This document shows positions 54,708 to 64,000 of a stretch of DNA of 64,000 nt, in pieces (position 1 is the stretch's first letter; every line of letters begins with the position of its first letter). The notes beneath the pieces were generated by a model, which did not search any database, was not told the origin of the DNA, and worked only from the letters and a program-made list of their open reading frames with translations. This stretch comes from Candidatus Kosakonia sp. 282A-S69. Its GTDB lineage: Bacteria; Pseudomonadota; Gammaproteobacteria; Enterobacterales; Enterobacteriaceae. The stretch is from contig NZ_JAROAU010000003.1 in assembly GCF_029433855.1 (NCBI RefSeq), forward strand, positions 802,729 to 866,728. The letters run 5' to 3'. A program made the position numbers and the translations under genes.

Positions 54708-55892
54708 ATGTCCGTTCAAGCAGACGCTGTACGTTCCCCTTCAGCCACGCTCTCGCTGTTTCGCATCGCCTTTGCGGTCTTTCTGACCTATATGACGGTT
54801 GGCCTGTCGCTGCCGGTCATTCCGCTGTTTGTCCATCATGAACTGGGCTATGGCAATACCATGGTCGGTATTGCCGTCGGCGCACAATTTCTTGCCACGG
54901 TCTTAACACGCAGCTATGCCGGTCGGCTGGCCGATCAATATGGCGCAAAGCGCTCGGCGTTGCAGGGCCTCTTTGCCTGCTCGCTGGCGGGTGTCGCCCT
55001 GCTGCTGGCGGCACTCTTGCCGGTTGATATAGGGGCCAGGTTCGCGCTGTTGATCGTTGGCCGTTTGATCCTCGGTTTTGGTGAAAGCCAGTTGTTGACC
55101 GGCACGCTCACCTGGGGTGTTGGCCTGGTCGGCCCGGCGCGTTCCGGCAAAGTCATGTCGTGGGTCGGTATGGCGATTTATGGCGCGCTGGCGGCCGGGG
55201 CGCCGCTCGGGTTGCTTATCAATAGCCATTTTGGCTTCGCGGCGCTGGCGGCGATCTCCCTACTTTTACCGCTGCTCGCCTGCCTGTTTAACGGCAGCGT
55301 GCGTAAAGTCCCGGCTCATGCCGGAGAGCGCCCGTCGCTCTGGAGCGTGGTTGGTCTCATCTGGCAACCGGGTTTAGGGCTGGCGCTCCAGGGCGTCGGC
55401 TTTGCGGTGATCGGCACCTTTATCTCCCTCTATTTTGCCAGCCAGGGCTGGTCGATGGCGGGCTTTACGCTCACTGCGTTTGGCGGCGCATTCGTTCTGA
55501 TGCGTATTCTCTTTGGCTGGACGCCGGACCGTTTTGGCGGCGTGCGGGTGGCGATCGTTTCTCTGCTGGTGGAGACCGCCGGGCTGATGCTGCTGTGGCA
55601 GGCTAGCGGGGCGTGGATGGCGCTGTTCGGCGCGGCATTAACCGGCTGTGGCTGCTCGCTGATCTTCCCGGCGTTAGGGGTGGAAGTGGTTAAACGTGTC
55701 CCGCCGCAGGTACGCGGGACGGCGCTGGGCGGCTATGCGGCGTTTCAGGACATTGCGTACGCCGCCAGCGGCCCGCTGACCGGCTTTCTGGCCACCTCCC
55801 TCGGTTACGCCTCCGTCTTTCTTGCCGGGGCGATTTCAGCGGTGATCGGCATTTTGGTAACCCTGATCGCGTTTCGCCCACGCAATAAATAG
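54708..55892 (+). CDS. yfcJ: MFS transporter YfcJ
   Basis: A 394-residue, 12-helix transporter matching E. coli YfcJ (392), in the arabinose-efflux-like MFS group. The motif A region ([18 protein letters not shown]) and [17 protein letters not shown] are conserved. The substrate is unknown. The gap to fabB (255 bases) holds the fabB terminator and possibly its own promoter. Confidence 0.92.
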   Translation: MSVQADAVRSPSATLSLFRIAFAVFLTYMTVGLSLPVIPLFVHHELGYGNTMVGIAVGAQFLATVLTRSYAGRLADQYGAKRSALQGLFACSLAGVALLLAALLPVDIGARFALLIVGRLILGFGESQLLTGTLTWGVGLVGPARSGKVMSWVGMAIYGALAAGAPLGLLINSHFGFAALAAISLLLPLLACLFNGSVRKVPAHAGERPSLWSVVGLIWQPGLGLALQGVGFAVIGTFISLYFASQGWSMAGFTLTAFGGAFVLMRILFGWTPDRFGGVRVAIVSLLVETAGLMLLWQASGAWMALFGAALTGCGCSLIFPALGVEVVKRVPPQVRGTALGGYAAFQDIAYAASGPLTGFLATSLGYASVFLAGAISAVIGILVTLIAFRPRNK

Positions 55893-55898
55893 CCGTAA

Positions 55899-57434
<1,536 letters not shown>

Positions 57435-57443
57435 GAGGGTAAG

Positions 57444-57510
57444 CCGTAGGCCAAATGGCGCGTCATTAAGGCTAACTGCCTGATGGCGCTTCGCTTATCA
57501 GGCCTACGGA
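57444..57510. repeat. REP elements after the bglA-like gene
   Basis: GCCGTAGGCC...CTGATGGCGCTTCGCTTATCAGGCCTACGG form the usual extragenic palindrome in an imperfect pair, placed between two convergent genes. Confidence 0.85.
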
Positions 57511-57522
57511 TTTATCAATAAT

Positions 57523-58533
57523 TCAAATCACCAGCCACAGCAGCAGCATCACCACCAGCAGGGCAATGAAAAAGAGACCCGGTCGCATCGACATTGCTTT
57601 TACCGTGTCGACTATCGGCGCGACGAAGGGGCTATAAATCGGTTGCACATCACGTACCTCGATCATTCCCGATGCGCGCTCGGTGCGTCGTAAAAAGACC
57701 TGGTTAAGAATATCCTGCACCTGGGCATTGGTCAGCACTGTCTGCGGCGTAACCTGAAACGTCTGCTGTGCATAGTCGCTGAGGCTGCGCCACTCGGCGC
57801 TGTCCAGCGGCTGTTTCAGCGCGGCCTGCACCGTTTGCAATGTCGGTGCCGTATGTGTCGCCAGCGTCTGGCGCGCCTGCAGCCAGGTCATCAGCGGCGT
57901 AAAATGTTTCGCCGGGATCAGCTCGCCGCTCTTCACGCCGGAGAGCTCAAGCATTGATTGCCAGATAAGCTTGTTCGACTCGCCGGTTGCCGCCGCCAGT
58001 TTCGTCACTGCCTGGTTGAGGGAGTTGTGCTCCGCCGCCACCAGAGGCCGCTCGGTTGCCGGGCGCTGCTGCGGCTGCGGAATTGCAATCTGGTTGTTCT
58101 GCAACATCGTCAGCACAGTCTTTAACTGCTGCGGCGTAAGCTGGCTGAGCGCCGTCTGGCCAAACTCCTGACGAATAAAATTGCTCACCGCCTGGCGATT
58201 GTTCCCCTTGCTGAGAAGCTCGGTCAGCTGGGTTACCATCTGACGGGTGGTATGGTTCTGCGTGGCCGTCTCCATGCGCTGAGTCAGATTCTGCTCAGCG
58301 GCAGGGAAGTGGCGCGAGAGCAGCGGCGCATCGTTTTTCAGCCCGAGGTCATGCTTTACGCCTGCCCACACTTCAGCGCTCTGCTGTTGGGTCAGGGCGA
58401 TCAAACGCGTCACCAGCCGCTCCAGCACGGTACGCTGCTGGGTGGATAGTGGCTGCTCGCCGACAGAATTAGTGGCTTGCGGTGGCTCTTGCCCGGGAGG
58501 ACGCGCGGGTGCGCCCTGAATGGGTTGAATCAT
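57523..58533 (-). CDS. flk: Flagellar hook-length/secretion switch regulator Flk
   Basis: A 336-residue protein (E. coli 331), cytoplasmic with one C-terminal membrane helix ([17 protein letters not shown]). The start [20 protein letters not shown] and the Gln-rich centre match Flk. It blocks premature export of the anti-sigma factor FlgM in flagellar assembly. It is divergent from pdxB, 110 bases between the starts. Confidence 0.93.
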   Translation of the reverse strand: MIQPIQGAPARPPGQEPPQATNSVGEQPLSTQQRTVLERLVTRLIALTQQQSAEVWAGVKHDLGLKNDAPLLSRHFPAAEQNLTQRMETATQNHTTRQMVTQLTELLSKGNNRQAVSNFIRQEFGQTALSQLTPQQLKTVLTMLQNNQIAIPQPQQRPATERPLVAAEHNSLNQAVTKLAAATGESNKLIWQSMLELSGVKSGELIPAKHFTPLMTWLQARQTLATHTAPTLQTVQAALKQPLDSAEWRSLSDYAQQTFQVTPQTVLTNAQVQDILNQVFLRRTERASGMIEVRDVQPIYSPFVAPIVDTVKAMSMRPGLFFIALLVVMLLLWLVI

Positions 58534-58643
58534 GGGTTTCCTCTTACTCTCGCATGGCGGTGACCGGCATTGCGGGTATGCCTGGCGGCGAGATTATGGC
58601 ACACTTGCGCGCTCAACTCCCGCTCTCAAACAGGTACTGTAGT

Positions 58644-59780
58644 GTGAAAATCCTTGTTGATGAAAATATGCCTTACGCCCGCGATCTTTTTAGCCGACTG
58701 GGTGAGGTTAAGGCCGTGCCCGGACGCCCGATTCCGCTGGCGGAACTGGCTGATGCAGAAGCATTAATGGTGCGATCCGTCACGAAGGTGAATAACGATT
58801 TACTGCAAGGGACCGGGATCAAATTTGTCGGCACCGCTACGGCGGGAACCGATCATGTTGATGAAGCTTTTCTGAAACAGGCGGGTATCACGTTCTCCGC
58901 TGCACCAGGATGTAATGCTATCGCCGTGGTGGAGTATGTCTTCTCCTCTTTACTGATGCTGGCGGAGCGCGACGGTTTTGCGCTCACCGATCGCACTGTA
59001 GGGATCGTCGGCGTCGGCAATGTCGGTGGCCGCTTGCAGGCGCGACTTGACGCCCTCGGCATCCGCACGCTGTTGTGCGATCCGCCGCGCGCCCATCGCG
59101 GTGATGCGGGCGATTTCCGCTCGCTGGATGAGGTGGTACGCGAAGCGGATATCCTCACCTTCCATACCCCGCTGTTCAAAGAGGGTCCTTATAAAACGTT
59201 GCACCTGGTCGATGACGCGCTGCTCGGCCGCCTGAAACCCGGCACCATACTGATCAACGCCTGTCGCGGGCCGGTAGTGGATAACGCCGCGCTGTTGCAG
59301 CACTTGCAGGACGGGCAGGATCTCAGCGTGGTGCTCGATGTCTGGGAGCCGGAGCCGGATCTCAACGTTGAGCTGCTGGCGAAGGTGGATATTGGCACGG
59401 CGCATATCGCGGGCTACACGCTGGAGGGGAAAGCGCGCGGCACCACGCAGGTGTTTGAAGCCTACAGTCAATTCCTCGGCCAGCCGCAGCAGGTGGCGCT
59501 GAATACGCTGCTTCCTGCGCCGGAGTGCAGCCGCATCTCCCTTCATGGGCCGGTTGGACAGGCAATGTTAAAAAGGTTGGTGCATTTGGTGTATGATGTG
59601 CGCCGCGACGATGCCCTGCTGCGAAAAGCAGCGGGCACACCGGGTGAGTTTGATAAGCTGCGTAAGCACTATCTTGAACGCCGTGAATGGTCATCACTCA
59701 CCGTTGAGTGCGACGACGCTGACGCATCGGCGTTGTTGCAAAAACTGGGCTTCGACGCCGTTTATCACCCGGTACGTTAA
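58644..59780 (+). CDS. pdxB: Erythronate-4-phosphate dehydrogenase PdxB
   Basis: A 378-residue D-isomer 2-hydroxyacid dehydrogenase, the same length as E. coli PdxB. The NAD motif [20 protein letters not shown] and the catalytic RGPVVDN and EPD segments are present. The C-terminal PdxB dimerisation domain is intact. It works in pyridoxal-phosphate synthesis. The start is GTG 58644, fixed by the conserved [20 protein letters not shown]; the long upstream frame overlaps flk. Confidence 0.96.
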   Translation: MKILVDENMPYARDLFSRLGEVKAVPGRPIPLAELADAEALMVRSVTKVNNDLLQGTGIKFVGTATAGTDHVDEAFLKQAGITFSAAPGCNAIAVVEYVFSSLLMLAERDGFALTDRTVGIVGVGNVGGRLQARLDALGIRTLLCDPPRAHRGDAGDFRSLDEVVREADILTFHTPLFKEGPYKTLHLVDDALLGRLKPGTILINACRGPVVDNAALLQHLQDGQDLSVVLDVWEPEPDLNVELLAKVDIGTAHIAGYTLEGKARGTTQVFEAYSQFLGQPQQVALNTLLPAPECSRISLHGPVGQAMLKRLVHLVYDVRRDDALLRKAAGTPGEFDKLRKHYLERREWSSLTVECDDADASALLQKLGFDAVYHPVR

Positions 59781-59790
59781 TTCATTTTTA

Positions 59791-59820
59791 TGCTCCCCGT
59801 CGCCGACGGGGACGCTTTTT
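59791..59820 (+). terminator. Hairpin between pdxB and usg
   Basis: CCCCGTC / GACGGGG with a short loop, followed a few bases later by T5. It ends about 16 bases before the usg start, so it may attenuate rather than fully stop. Confidence 0.65.
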
Positions 59821-59835
59821 CTGGAGTGAATCACC

Positions 59836-60849
59836 ATGTCTGAAGGCTGGAATATTGCCGTTCTCGGCGCCACCGGCGCGGTCGGAGAAGCCTTGCTCGA
59901 AACGCTGGCGGAGCGCCAGTTCCCGGTTGGCGAACTCTATGCTCTGGCTAAGAGCGAAAGCGCCGGGGAAAACCTGCGTTTTGGCGGTAAAACCGTGCGT
60001 GTGGAAGATGCCGCTGCATTCGACTGGACGCAGGCGCAGTTGGCGTTCTTTGTGGCCGGTGCGCAAGCTACCGCTACCTATATTGAAGAAGCGACCAATG
60101 CCGGTTGTCTGGTCATCGACACCAGCGGTCTGTTTGCCCTCGAGCCGGATGTGCCGCTGGTGATGCCGGATGTGAATCCGTTCGTGCTGGCTGACTACCG
60201 CAACCGCAACGTTATTGCTATCCCGGACAGTCTCACCAGCCAGCTGCTGGCAGGCCTGAAGCCGCTGATCGACGAAGGCGGTCTGTCGCGGATCGCCGTG
60301 ACCAGTCTGCTCTCAGTCTCGCGCAGCGGTAAACGGGCGGTTGATGCGCTGGCAGGGCAGAGCGCTAAGCTGCTGAACGGAATTCCGATTGACGATGATG
60401 ACTACTTCGGTCGCCAGCTGGCATTCAATATGCTGCCGCTGCTGCCGGACAGTGAAGGCAGCGTGCGCGAAGAGCGCATCATTATCGATCAGATGCGCAA
60501 AATCCTGCAGGATGAGGGGCTGATGATCTCCGCTAACTGCGTACAGTCGCCGGTCTTTTACGGCCACGCGCAGATGGTCAGTTTCGAAGCGTTACGCCCG
60601 CTGGCGGCCGAAGAGGCGCGCGATGCGTTTGCCCGCTTTGAGGATATTGCGCTCTCTGAAGTGAACGAATTCCCGACCCAGGTGGCAGATGCTTCCGGCC
60701 AGGCGCATCTCTCCGTCGGCTGCATTCGCAACGACTACGGTATGCCGGAGCAGATCCAGTTCTGGTCGGTAGCCGATAACGTCCGCTTTGGCGGCGCGCT
60801 GATGGCGGTGAAAACGGCGGAGAAACTGGTGCAGGAGTATCTGTACTGA
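59836..60849 (+). CDS. usg: Usg, aspartate-semialdehyde dehydrogenase-like protein
   Basis: A 337-residue protein matching E. coli Usg (337). It has the N-terminal NADP fold [20 protein letters not shown]. The catalytic Cys of true aspartate-semialdehyde dehydrogenases is missing: the region reads [16 protein letters not shown]. So it is probably not that enzyme, and its role is unknown. The stop overlaps the truA start by one base. Confidence 0.94.
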   Translation: MSEGWNIAVLGATGAVGEALLETLAERQFPVGELYALAKSESAGENLRFGGKTVRVEDAAAFDWTQAQLAFFVAGAQATATYIEEATNAGCLVIDTSGLFALEPDVPLVMPDVNPFVLADYRNRNVIAIPDSLTSQLLAGLKPLIDEGGLSRIAVTSLLSVSRSGKRAVDALAGQSAKLLNGIPIDDDDYFGRQLAFNMLPLLPDSEGSVREERIIIDQMRKILQDEGLMISANCVQSPVFYGHAQMVSFEALRPLAAEEARDAFARFEDIALSEVNEFPTQVADASGQAHLSVGCIRNDYGMPEQIQFWSVADNVRFGGALMAVKTAEKLVQEYLY

Positions 60850-61661
60850 TGCAGGAAGAAACCACCGCGCCGCGCTACAAAATCGCGCTGGGAATTGAGT
60901 ATGACGGCAGCCACTACTATGGCTGGCAGCGTCAGCAGGAAGTGCGCAGCGTGCAGGAGAAGCTGGAGAAGGCGCTCTCGCAGGTGGCCAATGAGCCGAT
61001 CTCGGTCTTCTGCGCCGGGCGCACCGATGCCGGGGTGCATGCGACAGGGCAGGTGGTCCATTTTGAGACCCATTCTCTGCGTAAAGATGCAGCCTGGACA
61101 CTGGGCGTAAATGCGAATTTGCCTAAAGACATCGCGGTGCGTTGGGTGAAAGATGTGCCCGATGATTTTCATGCGCGGTTTAGCGCGACGGCTCGCCGTT
61201 ACCGCTACGTCATCTACAATCATCACTTGCGTCCGGCGGTGCTTGGTCACGGTGTGACGCACTATCATCAACCGCTGGATGCTGAACGCATGCATCGTGC
61301 GGCACAGTGCCTGATTGGCGAAAACGACTTTACCTCGTTTCGCGCCGTGCAGTGCCAGTCGCGTACGCCCTGGCGTAATCTGATGCACATTAACGTCAGC
61401 CGCTACGGCACCTATATTGTGGTCGATATCAAAGCCAATGCCTTTGTACATCATATGGTCAGGAATATTGTCGGCAGCCTGATGGAAGTAGGCGCCCACA
61501 ACCAGCCGGAGAGCTGGATAGCAGAGCTGCTGGCGGCAAAGGACAGAACGCTGGCGGCAGCAACGGCAAAAGCGGAAGGTCTTTATCTGGTGTCGGTGGA
61601 TTATCCATCACACTTTGCGCTGCCCGCTGCGCCAATGGGCCCGCTGTTCCTGGCGGACTAG
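60849..61661 (+). CDS. truA: tRNA pseudouridine(38-40) synthase TruA
   Basis: A 270-residue enzyme matching E. coli TruA (270). The catalytic Asp60 is in [14 protein letters not shown]. It modifies the anticodon stem-loop of many tRNAs. It is coupled to usg and followed 25 bases later by dedA. Confidence 0.96.
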   Translation: MQEETTAPRYKIALGIEYDGSHYYGWQRQQEVRSVQEKLEKALSQVANEPISVFCAGRTDAGVHATGQVVHFETHSLRKDAAWTLGVNANLPKDIAVRWVKDVPDDFHARFSATARRYRYVIYNHHLRPAVLGHGVTHYHQPLDAERMHRAAQCLIGENDFTSFRAVQCQSRTPWRNLMHINVSRYGTYIVVDIKANAFVHHMVRNIVGSLMEVGAHNQPESWIAELLAAKDRTLAAATAKAEGLYLVSVDYPSHFALPAAPMGPLFLAD

Positions 61662-61686
61662 TCGCACATTAATAAGGCATAAGTAG

Positions 61687-62346
61687 ATGGACTTAATACG
61701 CTTCCTGATTGACTTCATTCTTCATATTGACGTTCACCTCGCTGAGCTGGTGGCGCAGTATGGCGTCTGGGTCTATGCGATCCTGTTTATTATTCTCTTT
61801 TGCGAAACGGGTCTGGTGGTGACGCCGTTCCTGCCGGGGGATTCGCTGCTGTTTGTCGCCGGTGCGCTGGCGTCGCTTGAGACCAACGATCTCAATGTGC
61901 ATATGATGGTGCTGCTGATGCTGGTGGCTGCCATCGCGGGCGATGCGGTGAATTACACTATCGGGCGGCTGTTCGGTGAGCGGTTATTCAGTAACCCCAA
62001 CTCCAGGATCTTCCGTCGCAGCCATCTTGATAAAACGCATCAGTTTTATGAAAAACATGGCGGAAAAACGATTATTCTCGCGCGTTTTGTACCGATTGTG
62101 CGCACTTTTGCACCTTTCGTCGCTGGCATGGGCCATATGTCTTACCGCCATTTCGCCCTCTATAATGTCGTGGGCGCGCTGCTGTGGGTGTTACTTTTCA
62201 CCTACGCCGGGTACTTCTTTGGCACCATCCCGATGATTCAGGAGAATCTCAAGCTGATGATTGTCGGAATTATCGTAGTGTCTATACTTCCCGGGGTCTT
62301 TGAGATTATCCGCCATCGCCGCGCCGCGTCCCGGCAGACAAAATAA
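61687..62346 (+). CDS. dedA: DedA family membrane protein
   Basis: A 219-residue protein matching E. coli DedA (219). The DedA/VTT domain has [20 protein letters not shown] and the [19 protein letters not shown] re-entrant region. The family includes undecaprenyl-phosphate flippases needed for envelope integrity and proton-motive-force maintenance. Which lipid this one moves is not settled. Confidence 0.95.
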   Translation: MDLIRFLIDFILHIDVHLAELVAQYGVWVYAILFIILFCETGLVVTPFLPGDSLLFVAGALASLETNDLNVHMMVLLMLVAAIAGDAVNYTIGRLFGERLFSNPNSRIFRRSHLDKTHQFYEKHGGKTIILARFVPIVRTFAPFVAGMGHMSYRHFALYNVVGALLWVLLFTYAGYFFGTIPMIQENLKLMIVGIIVVSILPGVFEIIRHRRAASRQTK

Positions 62347-62449
62347 TCACCTGTTGGCGGTTCGACCACTTTTTTATCCCAAGTTGCGAACCGTTATGTT
62401 TTAATGTGCCCCAGTCAAGGGCTACCAGGTTCATGTAGAAAGGTTATCA

Positions 62450-63364
62450 ATGAGCTGGATTGAAAGAATTAAAAGCAACATCACCCCCACCCGTAAGGCG
62501 AGCATCCCTGAGGGCGTGTGGACAAAATGCGATAGCTGTGGTCAGGTGCTTTACCGCGCCGAACTGGAGCGTAACCTTGAAGTCTGCCCAAAATGTGATC
62601 ACCACATGCGGATGTCAGCGCGTAATCGCCTGCATAGCCTGCTGGATGAAGGATCGCTGGTTGAACTGGGCAGCGAACTTGAGCCGAAAGATGTGCTGAA
62701 GTTCCGCGACTCGAAAAAGTACAAAGACCGTCTGGCGACAGCCCAGAAAGAGACCGGCGAGAAAGACGCGCTGGTGGTGATGAAGGGCACGCTGCACGGC
62801 ATGCCGGTTGTCGCAGCGGCCTTTGAGTTTGCGTTCATGGGCGGTTCGATGGGCTCCGTAGTGGGCGCGCGCTTTGTGCGTGCGGTTGAGCAGGCGCTGG
62901 AAGATAACTGCCCGCTGGTCTGCTTCTCCGCTTCCGGCGGGGCGCGCATGCAGGAAGCGCTAATGTCGCTGATGCAGATGGCGAAAACCTCTGCGGCGCT
63001 GGCGAAAATGCAGGAGCGCGGTCTGCCGTACATCTCCGTGCTGACTGACCCGACCATGGGCGGTGTTTCTGCAAGCTTCGCGATGCTGGGCGATCTCAAC
63101 ATCGCTGAGCCGAAGGCGCTGATCGGCTTTGCCGGCCCGCGCGTTATCGAGCAGACCGTGCGCGAGAAACTACCTGCCGGTTTCCAGCGCAGTGAGTTCC
63201 TGATTGAAAAAGGCGCGATCGATATGATCATTCGTCGTCCGGAGCTGCGCTTTAAGCTGGCGCGTATTCTGGCGAAGATGATGAATCTGCCGGCGCCGGA
63301 TGCGGACGATACGCATATCGGCACGGTGGAGACGCCAGAGCCGAATCAGGAAGGCGAAGCCTGA
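62450..63364 (+). CDS. accD: Acetyl-CoA carboxylase carboxyltransferase subunit beta
   Basis: A 304-residue protein matching E. coli AccD (304). The N-terminal zinc finger uses C27, C30, C46 and C49 (CDSC and CPKC). A crotonase-like domain follows, with [19 protein letters not shown] and [12 protein letters not shown]. With AccA it forms malonyl-CoA for fatty-acid synthesis. Confidence 0.97.
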   Translation: MSWIERIKSNITPTRKASIPEGVWTKCDSCGQVLYRAELERNLEVCPKCDHHMRMSARNRLHSLLDEGSLVELGSELEPKDVLKFRDSKKYKDRLATAQKETGEKDALVVMKGTLHGMPVVAAAFEFAFMGGSMGSVVGARFVRAVEQALEDNCPLVCFSASGGARMQEALMSLMQMAKTSAALAKMQERGLPYISVLTDPTMGGVSASFAMLGDLNIAEPKALIGFAGPRVIEQTVREKLPAGFQRSEFLIEKGAIDMIIRRPELRFKLARILAKMMNLPAPDADDTHIGTVETPEPNQEGEA

Positions 63365-63493
63365 TAATACACGTCACGCTTTCTGCTGCAGGTGCGTTGA
63401 TGCGCCTTGCTTAGCCCGCTCCTCCTCCACACCATGAGCGCGGGATGGCTCTGTGACCACGCGCCAGCAGCGAAAACGAGCATGTGTATACTC

Positions 63494-63535
63494 ATGAGGG
63501 CAGGGCCAAAAGGCACTGCCCTTTTGCTTTTCAAA
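63494..63535 (+). terminator. Terminator between accD and folC
   Basis: AGGGCAG / CTGCCCT stem around a GGCCAAAAGGC-type loop, then TTTTGCTTTT. E. coli may co-transcribe accD and folC; here the hairpin suggests at least partial separation. Confidence 0.7.
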
Positions 63536-63557
63536 CCGCACACTATCAACGGGCATC

Positions 63558-64000
63558 ATGGATACTCTCTCTACTCCGCAAGCCACGTCGCCCCTGGCCG
63601 CATGGCTCTCCTATCTGGAACAGCTGCACAGTAAACCTATCGATTTAGGGCTCGATCGCGTAAGCCAGGTGGCGGCGCGGCTGGATGTGCTGCGTCCTGC
63701 ACCCTTTGTCTTTACCGTCGCCGGTACTAACGGCAAAGGCACCACTTGCCGCACGCTGGAGTCGATCCTGCTGGCGGCCGGCTATCGCGTCGGGGTTTAC
63801 AGCTCGCCGCATCTGGTGCGTTACACCGAACGCGTACGCGTGCAGGGCGGGGAACTGGCAGAAAGCGCGCACACCGCTTCCTTCGCGGAAATCGAAGCCG
63901 TGCGTGGCGATATCACGCTAAGCTATTTTGAATTTGGCACCCTGTCGGCGCTGTGGCTGTTTAAACAGGCGCAGCTGGACGTGGTGATCCTCGAAGTGGG
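63558..64000 (+). CDS. folC: Dihydrofolate/folylpolyglutamate synthase FolC (5' part)
   Basis: 147 codons are visible, and the gene runs off the right edge. The P-loop VAGTNGKGTTCRTLESIL lies at about residues 51-68, and the SPHLVRYTERVRV Omega-loop region follows, as in E. coli FolC. It adds glutate to dihydropteroate and polyglutamylates folates (the added group is glutamate). The N-terminal dozen residues differ from E. coli, but the ATG at 63558 is the first plausible start. Confidence 0.95.
   Translation, partial: MDTLSTPQATSPLAAWLSYLEQLHSKPIDLGLDRVSQVAARLDVLRPAPFVFTVAGTNGKGTTCRTLESILLAAGYRVGVYSSPHLVRYTERVRVQGGELAESAHTASFAEIEAVRGDITLSYFEFGTLSALWLFKQAQLDVVILEV

Noticed and set aside
58482-58643. 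N-terminal extension of pdxB
   Set aside because: It overlaps the flk start; the conserved product begins at GTG 58644.

Overview
The window is chromosomal DNA of an enterobacterium (Enterobacteriaceae, close to the Kosakonia/Enterobacter/Klebsiella group). The right-hand 26 kb keeps the gene order of Escherichia coli around fadL-fadIJ-aroC-fabB-pdxB-truA-accD-folC, and the proteins are close homologues of the E. coli ones. The genus is an inference only. No plasmid, origin or CRISPR features were seen.

Layout. (1) 0-1.8 kb: the 5' part of an mgtE-type Mg2+ transporter behind an M-box riboswitch, then a CspA-family cold-shock gene with a long thermosensing leader. (2) 1.8-7.8 kb: yajD, a secreted esterase, a VOC protein divergent from a WYL regulator, a decayed patch holding remnants of yfeJ and an araC-type gene, then an MmyB-type regulator divergent from a DHA2 exporter. 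(3) 7.8-23.5 kb: an anaerobic purine/uric-acid catabolism cluster (NCS2 permease, ssnA, ygfK, an XdhC-like factor, yqeA, hydA, ygeY, ygeX, ygeW) with its sigma-54 activator ygeV. Sigma-54-type promoter sequences lie in front of ygfK and ygeW. (4) 23.5-32.9 kb: an AT-richer island that ends in the tRNA-Arg(CCU) gene argW. A 14-base copy of the argW 3' part lies at its far end. It holds type VI secretion debris (a lipoprotein remnant and a tssB'/tssH' deletion fusion) and an intact five-gene locus described below. (5) 32.9-37.1 kb: an acyltransferase and a gtrA-gtrB-gtrC-like O-antigen glucosylation operon on the 5' side of argW. (6) 37.2-64 kb: core genome from yfdC to the start of folC, including beta-oxidation (fadL, fadI, fadJ), fabB with FadR and FabR operators, and chorismate, pyridoxine, tRNA-modification, lipid and folate genes.

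The most interesting part is the five-gene locus at 25.4-32.4 kb. Its genes are a two-domain glycosyltransferase (GT4-like plus GT2-like), a HemN-family radical SAM enzyme, two paralogous proteins each made of two copies of a ~115-residue unit I cannot assign to a named family, and a YbjJ-like MFS transporter between the two paralogues. Tight spacing (1-nt overlap, 3-nt and 16-nt gaps) argues that they act together. The likeliest reading is a small-molecule pathway in which a metabolite is glycosylated, modified by radical SAM chemistry and exported, but no product can be named from sequence.

In the purine cluster the genes appear to feed one another. The permease imports purines. SsnA, YgfK and HydA act on the rings or on opened ureido intermediates. 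YgeY and YgeX lead to diaminopropionate cleavage to pyruvate and ammonia. YgeW and YqeA recover carbamoyl groups as ATP. The molybdenum hydroxylase subunits found beside ygfK in E. coli are missing from this window.
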